The notes under the pieces: generated by a model | The model's database searches: none | What the model saw: the letters and a program-made list of their open reading frames with translations, nothing else | Told to the model about the DNA's origin: nothing | NCBI GenBank assembly: GCA_048013815.1 | Contig: CM106586.1 | Coordinates: forward strand, 13,392,001 to 13,456,000 | Direction of reading: 5' to 3' | DNA from: Setoptus koraiensis | Taxonomy: Eukaryota; Arthropoda | Length of the DNA: 64,000 nucleotides | Program-made: the position numbers and the translations under genes | Part shown: positions 1 to 12,891 of the stretch, piece by piece | Numbering within the stretch: the stretch's first letter is position 1 | Layout: each line of letters begins with the position of its first letter

Positions 1-1099
1 AGTCGCGCGAAACGTCTCGCGAGACTCGCCGGCGCGCTAACAAGCGGCCCGCGTCGCCGGCCGCGAATTTCGCAGCCGCAGCCGCAGTCGCACGTGAGTT
101 TCGAAGCCGCTGCAAACTGCAACGAGGGCGCCCCAACGAGGAACCTGAATTTTTCGTTCGTTGACTTGAGTGCGGCATGCACGCGGTCCGGCCGGCACGG
201 GTCGATCGTGCCGACAGCCCGATACCGGGCGCCCGCAACGCTTGTTCCGAATGCCCCGGGGGCGTTCTCTTCGGGCCGGAAGATCGATGGTCGTGTCAAG
301 TGGGCCTTTTGGGTTTTGTGTTTTTTGCTCGGCGTGTCGATGTGTCGTGTCGGCTTGTCATCGTGTCGCGCCGATCAGACAAGACGAGCGCCGCCGCCGC
401 TGCAAGCAAGCGGATAGCGGCCAGACCGGCAAAATTGGAGTAGGTTTCAGTGTCGATATTTACAAGTTGTATAACGCGAAATAGAGAGTTTATTGCGCAA
501 AGATTTATCGCTCTCGTGCCACCGGTTGGACAGACTGTGTCACGAGCTTTGTGTCGGGTTTGCACGCGTTTGCCAGCGGGAAACCTGATCGCACGCACGC
601 ATCATTGGCACATTTGGTGCCTGGCAGCGGTTGACCCGTGCCCAGTTGGGCCAGTCCGAGACGATTTGTCAGCCATCGAGTGGCCAGCGGGCCGGCGCGT
701 GAGCGGCCCACCGACCAAGGCCAAAGACTAAAGATATTTACATACTGTCGTTGTTCAACAGAATCTGTTGTGGGGCTCGCGCGGTGGCCAGCTCGCTGAC
801 ATTTGCTCTGGACAGCTCGCTGTTGGTTGCCTGTTATGGCGAGGCTTTGTTGTGCTCGGGCACTGGTCATTTGCATATGAGTGCACACAACAACAAAAAG
901 GCAACTCGCGCAGGCAAAATGTTACAATAAACAGTCTTTAGTTGTGTTATTTGCCTACTGTGCGCCACAACACCCGACAAAATATCATATCATCATCGCT
1001 TACGCCGGCAACATATTGCGCAACGTATGCCGCCGTCGTTGTGGTCGCGGCGGCGGTTGTTGTTGTTGTCGCTGTCGTCGTTGCCGTTGTCGCTGTTGT

Positions 1100-1132
<33 letters not shown>

Positions 1133-2199
1133 TGTTGATGTTGCGGCATCACGGTCCGATCGTGACGATCTATCGACTTAGTGACCCTCGCTGCGTGCTT
1201 GCAACATTCTGCAACGCGACAACCAAACCAAAACACCTACTACTGGCGCCCCAAAACGACGAGCCGCCCAGGCGACTAGATCAAGACTTTGCGCCATGTG
1301 CGCCGGCCCCAATGAGCCGTCGCGTCGATATAAATTCAGCTCGCTCGGCCTTACGAGTCCTAGGAGTTAGGACAGCCAGCGACAGATACAAAGTCAGCGA
1401 CACAGATAACCGGCAATAACAAATATCCCGCATATCCCATATCTCCCGCATATCACACATATCCCGTACATCAAACTGACGATGCTGTAGGCATCGAAAC
1501 TTTGACTTATGTGTACGCTACTGTGACGCGACTATTTTCCTACGCGGTTTGTTGCGACATAACAGATATGGAAACATAACTCATGCTCTATTTCATTGTT
1601 GGCATTGTTATTATAAATTTATCACCATTATGCAACCAGTCACAATGGCCCTCCATTCATATAACTGCTATGTAACCGCATAAATGAACGCAAACCGGGC
1701 CCCACATAAACCGCCGACGCACACATGACTAACTGCATGGAAAAACCATTTGCCGCTACTTCCTGTGCATAGCGACTGTACATACATACGTATATGCCAG
1801 CCCGATTGCATGCAATCCAATCGGATCCCCATGTATTTTTCTATTTTCATATAGAAATCACTCTAATTCTAATCATCCCCCGGCTCGCCTGTATCAATGG
1901 TCCGTACAATGACAAACCCACAAATGACTGTGCCCACGACAACAACACCCATGACAATTTGCAGTACCTGATAAAAGCGGGCCCAGCAACGGACCCAATG
2001 ATGGGCGACAAAAGTCATCATGACGATGGCACTTGTGGCGACACTAGCAGCACTTTTGTTGCTCAATACACGACATACACAAGTATCGCCGGACGAACTC
2101 GCGAAAAGAAGCGACGCCACACCGACGTCGCTTTCGATAGATCGCCAAATCGAAACCGCTAGCTACTCTCTTTTCCCATTGTGCGATCAACATCGGGCC
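1..2199. other. GC-rich non-coding stretch
   Basis: Open frames here overlap on several strands and lack domain character. The stretch includes a GTC/GTT/GCT triplet array (1027-1139) that produces artificial Val/Arg/Gln-rich translations. A TATAAAT element lies near 1328. Confidence 0.5.
1027..1139. repeat. GTC/GTT/GCT triplet array
   Basis: Imperfect trinucleotide tract mixing GTCGTC, GTTGTT and GTCGCT units. No accepted gene overlaps it. Confidence 0.9.
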
Positions 2200-2216
2200 C
2201 GGTGTGCCATTCATCA

Positions 2217-2254
2217 ATCGAAATGGTTTAATATTCCACTTAAACCATTTCGAT
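2217..2254. repeat. Perfect 15-bp inverted repeat with 8-nt loop
   Basis: ATCGAAATGGTTTAA at 2217-2231 pairs exactly with TTAAACCATTTCGAT at 2240-2254. It sits at the left border of the GGGCCC-free block. Confidence 0.95.
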
Positions 2255-5200
2255 GATACGAAATTGCAACAGCGCCAGCTACTGGTGATCGCATGATGAT
2301 TTTCGGATTTATGCTACTACGAACTGCTAAGTTTGGCGCATACAAATTGACACTATTCACGCTACCTGTGAGAACAATTCCGAGAAGACGATTCCAAATT
2401 TGGCACCCTCGCCAAATGCTAAGGAATGCATCAACTAAAACGCATATCGAGCACTCTGATGAGACAGGCTAGTTGGAGTTTTTTCAATCTTGCACATATG
2501 GCCACTTTGCACTGTTGCATAACTAAAAATCGAGCTGCCGATCGTAAAAAGATCGATGCGAAATTCACTATTCGCGCATCCGGTTCAGTTTTTCACGCAA
2601 TGAATGTACGCCGAAAAGCTGCTGCTCCTCTACGGACGCAGGGAAAATTTCCGCAACAATCTAAACTATCGAGCTCATGTTTTTTTCCGCCACCTAAATG
2701 CCAGAACAGTGTCAAGACATGCCGAATGATCGGTTACACCGATTCCGTATCATAGGACAGTAAAAAACAACGACAGGGCAATTTCTTCTGGAAAAGCTGC
2801 TCATAGATCTAGCGAGAGAACTCTTAGTCAGCGGCGAAATTCTTGTTCGGAATGTTTTCGAATCGCCGAAAATTGATCTGGCTGCATATGCAGGTAGCAT
2901 CTGCTGTCTACTTCATGCATTGTGACAGTGATGCTCTGATTGGGCCTATTTGTTCTCCCAGTTATCCGAAGCTTTGTCCATCCGAAGCTCGACTGCCGTA
3001 CGGCCCATTTTTCGCGAGAATCGTCCTCGAAAATTCTCTATAAGAAGAAGAAGGAGCAACTTCTTTGCTACAACAATAACAATCATGCAGATAATGCATT
3101 GAGCGGCACGACGAAACAGCCCCAACGCCGGCCAGACCGCAAATAAGCGAACATTTACTTCCTGACAACTGCTGACACCAAAACTTTTGGCTTGTCCGCT
3201 TAATGAGGGTCGTCTAGCAACTAGAGAATGTGTGCCATAGATGGCCCCAGGCTCTCGAACGTCCCCCGCCCGAACAGAGCTACTGGCATTTCGGCTCCGT
3301 TCCTTGAGTTTGATTGTGTGTGTGTGTGTGCATATGAGGAATGGGGCGAAATAATAGAACAGCAACATTGCGTCATGCCCTTGTTAAATAGTACAAAGAG
3401 TCTTTTTTATTTTAGAAAAGTCCTCAAGTCCACGAGTCGATGTGTCTTTTTGGACTGCGATTTGGGCAGCTGCCGGCAAATTAATAAGCGGCCGACTAGA
3501 CTTGGTTCTGGTGCAGTCGCAGTTGCTGTTATGTGTGTTTGTTTGTGTCCCTTTATGTTAAAAACACGACATCAGCGAATTCGTTCATTGAGAGATATTG
3601 CAGCTTGTTGTTGTTCATTCTTTAAAAGATTTATTTCTCTTGCTGATCAACTTTCATCGTACCAAATGGGAATCATTCCATGGATATTGTCCATCAATGT
3701 ATATTGAAAAGGACAAGAAAAACGAGCAGAAGTTCCCAGTTGTCAAATGATTTTATCCACAGAGCTGCAATCTCTTGAAGGAATTCAGTAGGTGATCATT
3801 GTATACTTGGGATCATTTGTCGCGGAACTCTTTCTCTAACATTACCGATGCTCACTTATTTTTGCCCAGTCCTAAAAAGCTTGAGCTTTCTATAGAGACA
3901 CATATATTTCGAATAATTCGGTGAAAAATACTGCACTTTCACTCTCCAAACTAACTATCCTCCGATCGAAAACTATTTACATTCTTAATGTGTAGCTAAA
4001 AGTTGTGGCATAAAATGAAACGAACGTCGGAGTCACGTCCGAAGCTGCCCAAACATGGAATAGTTGGTCGAGTAATATTTTGTTTTGCTCTCTCTGTCAG
4101 CAGAAATTCATTTAAGTGGTCCAGTGCTCCGAAAGCAGTCGAGAACCTATCCAAGTCTTCAACAGTCAATATTCGCAGAAACACTACATGCGAAACTGAT
4201 AAAAGTATCAAATTCAGACCCATCGAGTCATGTGGTCACATAAAGGGTTTATCCGGTAATAAAAACTTTTTTTCATTTTATCCTGTCAACTCTCACACTG
4301 TCGGCTGCTTTGCTTTTACGATTACGCGTTCGTTGCTGCAGCAGAAAAGAGGCAAGAAATTTTTGCGGGGAACTCTTTTGGATTCATTTTATTCATGATT
4401 CACCCTCCTCGCTAAACCAAGTCTAGACTGCTAATAGAAAATCATAACTCGGAAAAATAATGGAAACTGACAGCCGTAAAAAAAACATTGCGTTGGCACT
4501 GTTCAAGTCTGTATCATATAAATTACGCCAGTTCGACGAACTTCACTAGCTGATTGTTTACTTTTCCGATTCAATTTATGACCATATGAACAATCCATAA
4601 AATCGTCCCGTTCGTGCAAACCATAACTCGATTTCTTGCGGAAAAAATGATTAGTTGACTCGTGGATACCCAGATAGAGTCGTAGGCGGCAATGCGGACC
4701 CTAGGTGGTGAGCTCTACCCTTTCGGTCTGAAAAGGGTTGTTTTCGGTTTCATTTCCGGTTTATTATTAGTTTATTTCCGCCTGTGTACAATTTATTTAC
4801 GAATTCCGGCTTCATTGACATTTTATTTTTTTTTCGCTCATCTTTTTGTTTATGTTCACGAAACAGAGCGCAGGCAAGAACCCCGATGCCATCCAGCAAC
4901 GCAGAGTGCGAGATTAGTTTTTATTGCTATCTCAGTGATTTTTATGATTTTCGTTTCTTTTTTTTTTCACAAGAACGGCTATCTATCATACTCTATTATT
5001 TGTTAGAATTATAGTCTGATGAATAGGCTGATTATTACTGGCATAAACTGCAAATAAGCCGGCTGGTCAGGTCGATTCCGAGACAGTGAAAACAAGTCAT
5101 TCGAAATGAACTGTCGATCGGTTATCGGAAAATCTCATGATAATCTTGCAAGGCGAGAAGATAAGTCGTTCGCAAATCTAGATCTAGCCAGAATTACACG

Positions 5201-6447
5201 GATCATTTTGTTGTGACAATGAATGAAAGCAATAATGAAAAGTTTCAAATGTTTATAATCCGTGTGTCAGCAGTTCAGCAGCGCAACGATTTGTCAGTTG
5301 TGCTGATAATCCTAGCAGGGAACTTTGCCGACTATAGAGTCCCTGGATCCCCAGATCAAGCCAAGTTGAAAATGCCCAATAATGTATGCAGATGGAACGA
5401 CGATACTGAGTTCATGGCCGAGATCACTGTATTACTTTTGTTGTCGAATTCCGAGCGACTGATCGGAAATCGGGCGCTTTTTCGATAAATAGATTCAAAA
5501 CGAAGTTTGAACTAGCTACTTGTGATTGTATACACAGGCTAATGGGGTCACCTCCTATGGTAACTAGTTGAATGACTGTGCGCCGCCATCTGGGCTAGAC
5601 AGTGGGCCTCGAGATTTGGGTCCCTCCAAGGGTTTCGGAATCTCGAATACATTCCCGCGCGCACACACACTGTGAAAACTAAACCGCTTCTGTTGACTCA
5701 GTCTCGATCTAGCCCGAAATGGCTGAAATCCATCCTATCGGATCGTGATTGGTTATGGGATGGGATAGGAAAGGGATTTTTTGCATTTTGGCTGGGGTTT
5801 GTTTGTTGGGCCGTCGCCACACCAGCAATAAAATGTTATCATTTCGTTTGTTGCAGCTGTAGATATTCCGTTCGAAGAGACAAAAGCAATCTCAGCTTAT
5901 TGCTCAAACTATCAGATGTCGATTAATTTTAATTCTCTTGGTTGTCGCATTTATCGTTGTGATGCCAATACCACCAGCAAGCTCTTCGAGCAAACACGCG
6001 AGATATTTAACTCTCTTCTCTAACAATGTCCCAAACCAGATAATACTCTGACCATGGCTGAGGAGCCAAACCAGAGCGAGAGAGATCTTAAGATATGAAT
6101 ACGCTCTAGTGAGCTTTGTTTGGCCATGAAAATTATTTTCGATAGATTTTCGGTGCTGGCACAACGGGAAAAAAATAAAGTCGGCATAGCGCTTTGTCTT
6201 ATTGGCCCATGTACTTGCCAAACGGGTCCATTTTGAATTTACAGCACGACTTGATTGGATGAGATTGTACCACAGCAATTATTTATGACAGACACAATTA
6301 TTTATCGCGCAGATAAATATTATTGGAAATTTCTGAGTCACGAACGAGCAAAAACAAATCCGCCGGACAGAATTTCTTTGGGCAAGTTTCATTTCCGGTG
6401 TCGTATGTGAATTTCTTGGAATGAATTCACGAAATTCGGTCCAACTT

Positions 6448-6486
6448 GAAACACTTTGTGTGTGTTCAACACAAGCGAAGTGTTTC
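6448..6486. repeat. Inverted repeat (9-bp arms plus interrupted inner pairing)
   Basis: GAAACACTT (6448-6456) pairs with AAGTGTTTC (6478-6486), with further GTGTT/AACAC pairing inside. It lies towards the right end of the 2.2-7.1 kb block. Confidence 0.8.
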
Positions 6487-7700
6487 TATCTCGCCCGTGA
6501 ATAATAATTTTCCCGAGGCACGCACCTCTTTGGGTGGCAATCCAATCACAGTAACAATTTAATGACAGCTAGTCTAATTTTCACGCTGTCCAGGAGTATC
6601 TAGACAATAGACAAAATTGAGCGGGCTGAAACGGTTAAACGGCGATATTCAACACATCGGCAACGCGCTCATTTTCGGATATTGTTTGTCTGGCCGCGGG
6701 ACTGAAGGGGACCCACGATCTTGAAAGCACGTGATCCATGTGCTAATGATTGGAAATGGCTTGTCATTATTGGCTCATCAAGTCACTTACGGCTGCTCTT
6801 GGCCGGGGCGCACTTTGCCTGGCCCACATTATTTGGGGCCAAGCTTATATGCTGATGGTTGGCCAGATTGTGTATATCTTGGCACCGCTACCATTGCCCA
6901 TACGCCTGGGCCTCGCGATGTCGTTGGCGGGCTTACAAACACTTATAAATATATCTTCACATATATATGTTTATATATATATATATATACATGTTTCCTT
7001 TTCGTCTTTCTTATTTTGCTCGCACAACCTCTCTCTTTGTTACTACTAAACACAAACACAATGGCACGATCATTGTACAACCATCGTATATATAAATAAA
7101 ATAAATAACTCGTCATACATGCAGCTCAGTAGTAATCTGCTGCACGTAGAAACGTCGTTTTGTTTTTGGGGCCCAGCCGATACTCGCATTGCACTAGCAT
7201 GCCATATCGCTATCTTCGCAACTGGGCGTAACTAATGATGTCGATTTTGGCCGCATTGCTCAGCTCGGGGCGCCAGTTAGGGCCCATTTTTGTGTGTTTG
7301 TGTGTATAAGAACACAATTTTTTGTGTACGGATATATATAACATATGGATATAATATAGCCGATCGAGTGTCGAAACTAGTGTCATATGTTATGTGTACA
7401 CAGCTCACTTTGCACTAACAGAGAGTGCAAAATGCGTATAACAAAGCCAATGTGAAACAATGGAAAAGTTGTGAAAAGTTGGCGCCAACAGTTTCCAGCG
7501 AAAGCGGTGGGTCCCCACTTAATTGGCGCCGGCTTTCATTGGCTTGGAGGCGATGGGCGCTGATTGCATCACGAGAGATCATCATCATTAAGAGATTGTC
7601 ATTCTCTGCGGCGCTCTCTCTCAGATCAATATCTATTCATATTCTGAGAGCACAATCGTTGCAATCATTGACTGTCGTGGGCGGCTCAACCACCGGCCAC

Positions 7701-7709
7701 TATAAATAG
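7701..7709 (+). promoter_or_regulatory. TATA-box-like element
   Basis: TATAAATAG sits in GC-rich surroundings (CGGCCAC before, CCGCAAG after), the arrangement expected of a core promoter. No convincing open frame follows, so it may serve a non-coding transcript or be a chance match. Confidence 0.15.
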
Positions 7710-8605
7710 CCGCAAGTGTGCCCAAAATATATCGAGTTGTGCAATTGATCATTTGATGTGCCCTGTGACTTTTTAGAAATAATCGATAATGAGCGCACTT
7801 GCGTCTCAATTGGGGCCGACAATCAAATTTGACCCGCGCGCGCGCTGGACATGTCGCCTGGTGAGCGCAGCCCAATGAGGAGCTGAATATTTATCAAGTT
7901 TTTGCCATTACTATTCCGCGCTCGTTGTCGGTGCATCGTTGGGGCCGATTATGGTGGCCAAAAACACGACACGACATTTAACAATAGCGAGCTGCAAAGA
8001 CTGTACTGCCGAAGTGTCGCCAGTCAGCAACCTGCTGCTGCTTTTTGCGGCCGCTCGTTGCTGTATCGATAAATTGGAAATAATCAGTTTGCTCTTAATG
8101 TTGTTTGGTCCCCTTGAATGCCTCATCTGGCAACGGCAGCAGCGCAACCAAAAGCTACAGGCCGCTGGCGTTAGCCGGCCACCATTGTCAGTGGGTTCGC
8201 CACCACGATTGAGACATTCCGCGGGCCGGCGAGCGACTACTTGATGATGAAATTATGTACTTGATCGATCGTGTCTCCAGTGCTGACCGACTGTGCCACT
8301 GGAGGCCAAATGGAGGGGCCCGTTTCGGTTCGGTTCAATTGAGTTGAGCTCGGTGCTGGGTGTGATGATGTAATGATAGGCGAACGGCAATGGTTCGTTG
8401 GTTGGCAAATAATTTGTTATGATGGACGAGAAATTTTGTACGCCAATCGCCACTGAGCAAGCGCTCTGTGAGCGCCACAACAACAACTGGCAATCAGCAT
8501 GAGGCAACTGGTCAGCCTTGGAGAGCCATAATTGCGCCACTGACTCCTTCTTTCTATGGGCGCTGCTCACCGTGCCGATGATCATGACGCCAATTCAATA
8601 GTGGC

Positions 8606-8700
8606 CACGAACATCCGAGAATATCCACAAACATCCGAGAATATCCACGAACATGCGAGAATAACACGAACATCCGAGAATATCCGAGAATGGCCAAGAA
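8606..8700. repeat. About 20-bp tandem repeat (ACATCCGAGAATATCCACGA-like)
   Basis: Four to five imperfect units with the ACATCCGAGAATATCC core, shortening towards the right end. Confidence 0.9.
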
Positions 8701-11585
8701 TGAGAGACAGACATTGAGTGGCACGCGCACGAAGAAATAAGTCAATTGACGAGACCGCCAATCATGACAATCATGCGAAATATACAGCGAAATATTGAAA
8801 TGATGAAATTGTCGCAGAGCAGTGATGATTTTTTTCGCTGTTGCTGGACTGGTCAGGCTGAATGGGGGCACCTCAGATATTATTGAGCTCGTTTTATTGC
8901 GCCATTTGTGCTCAGCCAGTGCGCACAGTTGAGCCCCGCCGGCCGGCCACTACAATGGGGCGGCCGGTGCGACGGGCTTGGCAGCTCTATTATCGACGGA
9001 TGCGATAATACGGGCAAAACGTTAATGGTTGCGGTCCGGCTTGCGTGACCGACCGGCCCGCCATAAACAGTTTGCAAGTCGATCACTCGAAAGCTGGCGC
9101 CGCCACATCGATTTCCATTTCGAGATTTTCCATTAGCCAGTGGGCGAATAACTGGCTCCAGACGAGCCAGTCCGTCTCAATCTTGTCGTTGATTGCAATC
9201 TTGTCGCTGGCTCGCCGGCGCCACAAACGATTGAGCGACCATCGGACGGACACTCGTGGCAAACATTCCAATCGAACCACATCCGACATTATAGCGCGTC
9301 TCGCCCGCTTACGTAATGACAGGCTACTTTTGCTATTTATACCATGGTATATGTTTGTTTCAATTTGTTTGCTGACGCCTGAAGTGAAACTGGCGCCGAG
9401 GCGCACTAATTACGGCTTACACGCACAACCGGGCTCAATATACAAATATATACAGTGGGGCCACGACCAGAATATATTTGTATATGTGTAGTCAATATGT
9501 ATCCAAGTGAAAAGTGAGTCGCAGCGCCTTCTAATCTGACTCTAATTTGACTGTCTGGCCGGTTGCAAATGTCTGAGATGCTATTTCTGTGCCGATTGTC
9601 GCCGGCTTCCGTCTTTAGCCGCTAGTCTGGTCGCTGGACTACGTCGTCTGGTCGTCTCTGGTGCAAAAAGTAGCCAACTCACTTGACTGGCAGTCGTATA
9701 AATCGGCCAATACAACGGCCAATGGCAAGAGACGAATGCAAATCAAGTATCATCTTATTGGAATGGGGCGCACCGGACAGGCCAGATTTGACATCCGGCG
9801 GCGCCAAAAGTGGCTCTGAGGTGCATTGACAGAATTGGCGTAATTGGTGCTCGCACTAGAAATTTGCTCTCGAGATTCGAGTTCACACTTGAGGCCAGCC
9901 GCTGCTGTATTTTTGTTTCGTTTTGTTGGCTGTCGGCTCAAATACAAATTCGAGCCACCCATCGATTCGCCATTCAAATGTCGCAACAACCAACCGAATT
10001 GGTGCCAGCGCAACTTGTTTTCGGGCAACAACTTGCAGCGAGCCAAAAGTTGTGGCAGCCATAGAAGAGTTGCCATTAGCAGGGTCCGTTGCTGCCAGAG
10101 ATCAAAAGAGGATTAACGAACGACGGATCGCGTCTAATTATCCCCGGCCCAGCTTGTCGGAGCCCGAACGCCAGCGTGGCTCAGCTGTCCGGGGCGCATG
10201 GCTGTCGTTTGGCTGCGAGGCTGCGGGGCCAGACGAATTGCAAGAAACTGCCAGAAGAAGGCAAGAAACTGCCGGCACAATTCTCACTAATTGTGTCAAG
10301 ACCGGTCGCCAAGTTGAGCGAAATCCGCAACCACTTGGCGGTGGCGCCAGTCGACACTTATTCCTCAATTACCGACCGTGTTGCTGCAGCGCTCCTAAGT
10401 GGTCTGGCCTCCGTCACTATTGTCATCGGCTGACGCGTATCACGCCGGCCGGGCCCCCGCTCGTCGGCGGGACCTCTGTCGATATTTATGCTCGGTTTTA
10501 TTTGGCCCTGCATCGCGTCTCACTGCTTTGCGTCACTGTGAGCCGAGTCTGACAATTGTCAGGTTGTCAACTGGGGGCCTGTTGGGCCCGGCTAGACGGC
10601 TGGCTGTCACACAATGGAGAGCGTTCGCGCCCCTCTCGCGCCAGCGCTATATGCCACTTGATAGACTGTGCCGTTACTGGCACTGTGTGGGGCCCGGCGG
10701 CGGCCGAAAGAGCTCGCTTCGCGAAATTAGTGGGTTATAGGGCGGCTCGCTGTTGATATTGATGCAGTCTGAGCACTGTCTGGGCCGCTGCTGATGCCGG
10801 CCCCATCGGAGATATCTCTCTATGTTTGTGTGTGCGGCTAAACCAACAATGAATTCCGGCCAACTCTTCGTCTTCTTTTTTTCGTTTGCTGGGCCCCATC
10901 TCCGGCGCCGCGCCAACGGGCCATGGGGCCAAAACGAACGGCCGCCCAACAAACGGGCGCACGAGACCGCTCGCACGGACCAATTGCAACGGCTCGCTTG
11001 AGATTATGTGACGCTAATTCGATCTGGTCGATCCGCACCAAAGCCACCCGCTAGCTAAGCCGGCCCACCGTGAATCGCCGCCCGCCAGCTTGCGGGCCGG
11101 GCCCAGCGTGAGCGGGCAGCTGGCGGCCCGTTGGCCAGCCGGATATTTGGCCGGCAACGATATATGTGTGGAGGAATTTTTTAAAATTCTACACTGTGCC
11201 ATGGCTGCACACGGGGGCCATAGGTCGTGTTGCGCGCCAGCTTGCCCGCTGGCCGTCTAATCCCGCTCGGTCACCTATTGGCGCTGAATTGAATTGTCGG
11301 CTTACTCGGCTGGCCCCCGTAGCCAGCCGGCCGCTCGCTTATCTGCCGGCCAACGATAGATAGATTTCGTTTGCAGTGGCTATTTGCTGTATGACGGCAG
11401 CTACGCATGAAAGTAACTATGAATTGCCGGTTGTGGCCGCTTGGCTGCAAGTCGTAGTTGTTTATTTCACGCTGACCCACTTGGCTTAGTGTTGTTGTTG
11501 TCACTTTCTGTCTGTTAGTGTGTGTTTCTGTAGTTTTCTGTAGTAAGCTGGCCAACGGCCAGTTTGGCCGCCAACACTAACGCCA

Positions 11586-11614
11586 TAAATAAATAAATAA
11601 ATAAATAAATAAAT
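11586..11614. repeat. (AAAT)n microsatellite
   Basis: Seven consecutive tetranucleotide units. Confidence 0.95.
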
Positions 11615-12608
11615 GTGTGTACTCTGAGAGCGCCGGCAAGAACAAGCAGCCCTGTGGGCGCCCCGAAAAAAGCCAATATCTTGCCGTCGGCCTATCTTGG
11701 CCTATCTGTCCCACCGAAAGGCTAATCCGCGGGCTCCAGATGGACGGGCACAGTTGGACTGGGGCCCGGCGCGGGCACATAAAGCACCCAAAATATATTG
11801 GTTGTGCAAAAATTATACAAAAAGTTTCTAATCTTTGGCCTGGGCAACAGCGGCGCCCCACTATGTTGTCCGTGCCCAATCGATAGTGGCGCCACTATGG
11901 TGACACTTGTATCGGTCGGGCGGCCCGACCAAGACGAGTGACAGTTGACGGTTGACAGTTGACAATTGACAGTTGAGCGGCACTTTGGGCGCTGTTGCGG
12001 TCAGCGCCACTCATTGGATACAGATTGACCCCGTGGCTGGGCTCGTGATGCGCAAGTCGTCGGGTTCGCAGCGTCTTCACTTTGAACGGTCCACGTTATT
12101 GCGTCGATATTATTACATCGATACTGTTACATCGATGTTATTATATTGATATTATATAATATTATTAGTATTATATATTAGCCAGTGAGCCAGTGAGCCG
12201 GCGAGCGACCAATTTGATTATCGTCATTAGTGTTGCGAGCAATCAATTAGTGACAAGACACAGGCAGCTCGCTTAGCAGCCGCTGCTAAACTAATTAGAA
12301 GATCGTCAATTGATGCGTGCACCATAAAGAATTACTGCTGCCACTATATTACTATTAGCACATTATTATGCATATCTGGCTGCTTGGGCCCACCTCCACA
12401 GCAGTAGCAAATTGTAGCTAGTTCAGTGAGCCAGATGCGCCCCAATCTGTATCCAATGAGCAGTCGGCATGCAAGCGGTGGGCTCATTTCGACCGGGGCG
12501 CCCTCTAATCGATCATTAGCTGCCCACAGATGCCACACAGTGGCGCACTGGGCTTTGGGGGCGCTCTTTGGCCCGTTCGGGCTGCCTTGGCAGCGCCCCC
12601 AAAGGCCG

Positions 12609-12643
12609 CTCTCTCTCTCTCTCTCTCTCTCGCTCGCTCGCTG
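12609..12643. repeat. (CT)n then (CGCT)n microsatellite
   Basis: A pure CT run passing into CGCT units. Confidence 0.95.
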
Positions 12644-12813
12644 TTTGGGGCCAAACAACTGGCTGGCCCCCGAACAGAGAACAGAGAAAGCGAAACGCGC
12701 ATAAACGGTACTCAGGAGACTGTATAATGCCAGTGCCGTATACACACTGTAATTGGCGTATAAACTGCTTTGTTTGGGCCATGTACGGGCCATAGGTAGA
12801 GCCCCGCAACATA

Positions 12814-12891
12814 GGCCGCCTATCATAGGCTATGATAGGTGGCCTATGATAGACAGCCCATGATGGGCCGCCTATGATAGGCCGAGCCCAA
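12814..12891. repeat. Cluster of CCTATGATAGG-type inverted repeats
   Basis: GGCCGCCTATCATA (12814-12827) pairs with TATGATAGGTGGCC (12831-12844) with one G-T mismatch and a 3-nt loop. Variants of CCTATGATAGG follow to about 12891, so the tract is both tandem and palindromic. Confidence 0.9.

Larger units (their letters stand above)
2200..7150. mobile_element. Compositionally distinct block, possibly a decayed inserted element
   Basis: Between GGGCCC at about 2195 and the next at about 7171 I find no GGGCCC, though the motif recurs often on both sides. The block is AT-richer with balanced dinucleotides and short open frames (2426-2755, 3228-3707, 4003-4398 on +; 5904-6278 on -). A - strand stretch at about 2540-2450 (CKVAICARLKKLQLACLI) faintly recalls the RNase H region of BEL/Pao retrotransposons, but this is too weak to assert. 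A 15-bp inverted repeat lies at the left edge (2217-2254) and another near 6447-6486. No intact gene, LTR or target-site duplication was recognised. Confidence 0.3.

Noticed and set aside
2450..2900. BEL/Pao-like polymerase remnant on the - strand
   Set aside because: Only a short run resembles the RNase H region and the flanking frames are full of stops. Mentioned as a hint under the 2.2-7.1 kb block but not annotated as a gene.
9923..10552. 209-codon open frame on the + strand
   Set aside because: Starts at TTG, overlaps other open frames in the same GC-rich stretch, and has no recognisable domain, splice context or codon-like pattern.
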